Shown: positions 4,744 through 6,272 of the stretch, piece by piece
How positions within the stretch are numbered: position 1 is the first letter of the stretch
How the letters are laid out: each line of letters begins with the position of its first letter
Source: Candidatus Bipolaricaulota bacterium
GTDB lineage: Bacteria > Bipolaricaulota > Bipolaricaulia > UBA7950 > UBA9294
Assembly: GCA_003979035.1 (NCBI GenBank)
Contig: RXOA01000025.1
Span: forward strand, 1-6,272
DNA length: 6,272 bases
Direction: 5' to 3'
Position numbers and translations under genes: made by a program
The notes under the pieces: model-generated
The model's database searches: none
Told to the model about the DNA's origin: nothing
What the model saw: only the letters and a program-made list of their open reading frames with translations

Positions 4744-5625
4744 ATGAGGAAGCCTTCTGAATGCGTGGTCTTGGTGACCGGAGCCTCATCGGGAATTGGC
4801 CGAGCCTGCGCTGTTGAATTGTCCCGCAGAGGACACACCGTCTATGGCACCACCCGTCGCCAGCCGTTGGCGATTCAAGCCGAGGTCGGCCGGGATCTCG
4901 ACCCATCCCATCGCCTGCAGTTTCTTCAGGTCGATGTGACCGATTGTCATGCCGTTCAGGACGCGGTCGACCATGTGCTCTCCGAAACGGGACGCATTGA
5001 TGCGCTCATCAATTGTGCCGGCTTTGGAAGCGCCGGAGCGGTCGAAGACACAAGCGACGCGGATCTCCGCGCGTTGTTGGACACGAACCTTGTGGGGACG
5101 CTACGGTGTTGTCGGGCGGTTCTCCCGCGCATGCGGCTTCAGCATTCAGGCACGATCATCAACATCTCCTCAATCGCCGGAAGAATGGGGATCCCTTTTC
5201 AAGGTGGCTACAGCGCCTCGAAGTACGCGCTGGAAGGGCTGAGTGAAGCCCTCCGGATGGAGGTGCATCCATTTGGGGTGAAGGTTGTGCTGATCGAACC
5301 CGGCGATTTTCGCACGGAGTTCACCGAACGGCGTCAGATCACGTCCTTGGCCAAGGCAAACGAAACGTACGCCGCTCAGATGCGGAAGACGCTTTCCGTC
5401 ATGGAAGCCGAAGAACTGGGCGGAGCAACTCCCGAACCGGTTGCGCGATTGGTGGGAAGGATTCTCGACACGAACTCGCCGCGGGTCAGGTATGTCGTGG
5501 GGCCCTTCTCCGAGCGGATTGCTGCCGGACTAAAGCGCGTGCTTCCATCGAAGTGGTTCGAGCGAATCCTTATGATGTACTACCGCATCGGTGGAAACGA
5601 AAGCGGACGGGAGAACAAGACTTGA
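4744..5625 (+). CDS. Classical short-chain dehydrogenase/reductase (candidate 3-keto long-chain-base reductase)
   Basis: The 293-residue protein is a complete classical SDR. It has the cofactor loop TGASSGIG (12-19), an Arg pair after the second strand (TTRR, 36-39) suggesting NADPH, and Asp64 (VDVT, 63-66). It also has NCAG (90-93), Asn115, catalytic Ser143 (ISSIAG), Tyr156 and Lys160 (YSASK), and PG at 186-187. The C-terminal part (about 245-280: RYVVGPFSERIAAGLKRVLP then a hydrophobic/aromatic stretch) resembles the membrane-associating tail of a subgroup acting on lipid or steroid substrates. The following gene is a probable serine palmitoyltransferase, so reduction of 3-keto-sphinganine or a similar intermediate is a reasonable inference, but not proven. 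The start ATG has GGAGAG (4735-4740) just upstream. The 74-nt gap and shared strand suggest co-transcription with the synthase. Confidence 0.9.
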   Translation: MRKPSECVVLVTGASSGIGRACAVELSRRGHTVYGTTRRQPLAIQAEVGRDLDPSHRLQFLQVDVTDCHAVQDAVDHVLSETGRIDALINCAGFGSAGAVEDTSDADLRALLDTNLVGTLRCCRAVLPRMRLQHSGTIINISSIAGRMGIPFQGGYSASKYALEGLSEALRMEVHPFGVKVVLIEPGDFRTEFTERRQITSLAKANETYAAQMRKTLSVMEAEELGGATPEPVARLVGRILDTNSPRVRYVVGPFSERIAAGLKRVLPSKWFERILMMYYRIGGNESGRENKT

Positions 5626-5652
5626 TGGGTGTGCAATCATCAACCGATAGCA

Positions 5653-5673
5653 CCCGCTTGTAGCCATAGCGGG
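5653..5673 (+). repeat. Small hairpin in the SDR-synthase gap
   Basis: CCCGCT (5653-5658) and AGCGGG (5668-5673) can form a 6-bp stem with a 9-nt loop, without a following U-tract. GTGATCAC (5677-5684), an 8-bp palindrome, follows at once. It could be an RNA processing or stability element between co-transcribed genes; significance is low. Confidence 0.25.
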
Positions 5674-5699
5674 ACGGTGATCACGGGAAGGGGCATACG

Positions 5700-6272
5700 T
5701 TGGATCTGTTCGAAAGATGTCGCGGTTTCCATGCCGACCCTAAGGTGGCCGAGGCGATGGGATTTCCAGCCAGCCCGTGCCGAGCCAGGGAGATGGGGCT
5801 GTACCCGTATTTCATTCCTCTGGAGAGAAGTGAAGGAACCACCGTCATTGCCGAAGGTCGCGAGCTTGTCATGCTCGGATCGAACAACTACCTTGGGCTC
5901 ACGATGCATCCCGAGGTCCGCGCGGCCGCACGCCTGGCGCTCGAGGAATTCGGGCCAAGCTGCACCGGTTCACGCTTCCTCAACGGCACGCTTGCTCTTC
6001 ACGGTGAATTGGAGCGCCGGCTTGCCGCCTTTGTCGGCAAGCAGAAGGCGCTTGTGTTCAGCACCGGATATCAGACCAATCTCGGCGTCATCTCTTCTCT
6101 GATCGGACGCCGGGATGTCGTCCTGTGCGATAAGGAGGATCACGCAAGTATCCTGGATGGATGTCGCCTCTCTCTCGGCGAGGTGATGCGCTTCCATCAC
6201 AACAACCCGGGAAGCCTGGCCAGCGTCTTGTCATCCGTGGATGAAGAAGCGGGAACCCTGGTCGCCGTGGAC
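5700..6272 (+). CDS. spt: PLP-dependent alpha-oxoamine synthase, probable serine palmitoyltransferase (N-terminal part, runs off right edge)
   Basis: The frame opens at TTG 5700, with GGGAAGGGG (5685-5693) 6 nt upstream, and continues for 191 codons to the edge. The nearest upstream in-frame stop is at 5667, so no earlier start exists. The protein begins MDLFERCR, the usual start of this subgroup, which supports TTG over ATG 5757. Recognisable blocks are GLYPYFIPLE (33-42), LGSNNYLGL (59-67), CTGSRFLNGTLALH (88-101), LVFSTGYQTNLGVIS (118-132) and DKEDHASILDG (144-154), with His148 the residue that stacks on PLP. The PLP lysine lies beyond the window. The family condenses an amino acid with an acyl-CoA or acyl-ACP. 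The YPYF and GSRFLNGTLxLH blocks resemble bacterial serine palmitoyltransferases more than KBL or BioF. The start region (about 11-32) seems longer than usual. The upstream SDR fits a sphingoid-base pathway. Confidence 0.85.
   Translation, partial: MDLFERCRGFHADPKVAEAMGFPASPCRAREMGLYPYFIPLERSEGTTVIAEGRELVMLGSNNYLGLTMHPEVRAAARLALEEFGPSCTGSRFLNGTLALHGELERRLAAFVGKQKALVFSTGYQTNLGVISSLIGRRDVVLCDKEDHASILDGCRLSLGEVMRFHHNNPGSLASVLSSVDEEAGTLVAVD

Noticed and set aside
4427..4747. 106-codon plus frame ending in an ATGA overlap with the SDR start
   Set aside because: No ribosome site, no family resemblance, and the likely SDR promoter and leader structures lie inside it.
1..6272. CRISPR array, insertion sequence, prophage, integron, tRNA/rRNA or toxin-antitoxin pair
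   Set aside because: I saw no spaced direct repeats, transposase or integrase motifs, terminal inverted repeats, tRNA cloverleaf or paired small ORFs on either strand.

Overview
The window (about 60% G+C by eye) reads as an ordinary stretch of bacterial chromosome. It has strong Shine-Dalgarno sites (AGGAGG type), recognisable sigma-70-like promoters and mostly short intergenic gaps. No phage, insertion sequence, CRISPR, tRNA or rRNA is visible. The phylum cannot be fixed from sequence alone. A probable serine palmitoyltransferase beside a short-chain reductase suggests a Gram-negative-type bacterium that makes sphingoid or related long-chain-base lipids. Such lipids are known from Bacteroidota, Myxococcota, Acidobacteriota and some Alphaproteobacteria. 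The hexamer CGATCG and the tetramer GATC are clearly over-represented.

Layout, left to right. (1) 1-462, minus: the N-terminal part of an Old Yellow Enzyme-type NADH:flavin oxidoreductase, cut by the window edge. It diverges from (2) 561-1466, plus: a two-domain GNAT acetyltransferase whose N-terminal domain looks degenerate. (3) A 333-nt gap with small hairpins and a strong promoter leads to 1800-2009, plus: a CspA-family cold-shock protein with a ~105-nt leader and a strong intrinsic terminator. (4) 2124-3266, plus: a proline-iminopeptidase-like alpha/beta hydrolase with a GTG start and an N-terminal membrane or export segment. (5) 3176-4405, minus: a 12-helix MFS transporter related to the fosmidomycin-resistance (Fsr) group. 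It is convergent with the hydrolase and overlaps it by 91 nt. (6) A 338-nt divergent intergenic region carries a probable leaderless promoter for the transporter and a strong promoter plus structured leader for the rightward genes. (7) 4744-5625, plus: a classical SDR oxidoreductase. (8) 5700-6272, plus: the first 191 codons of an alpha-oxoamine synthase resembling bacterial serine palmitoyltransferase, cut by the window edge.

The only evident functional module is the last pair: the PLP enzyme would make a 3-keto long-chain base and the SDR could reduce it. The other genes look like independent housekeeping or accessory genes. I found no clear undescribed multi-gene system. The most interesting signals are the structured leader before the SDR/synthase pair, the hydrolase lying directly behind the cold-shock gene's terminator, the leaderless transporter start, the antisense 3' overlap and the CGATCG bias.
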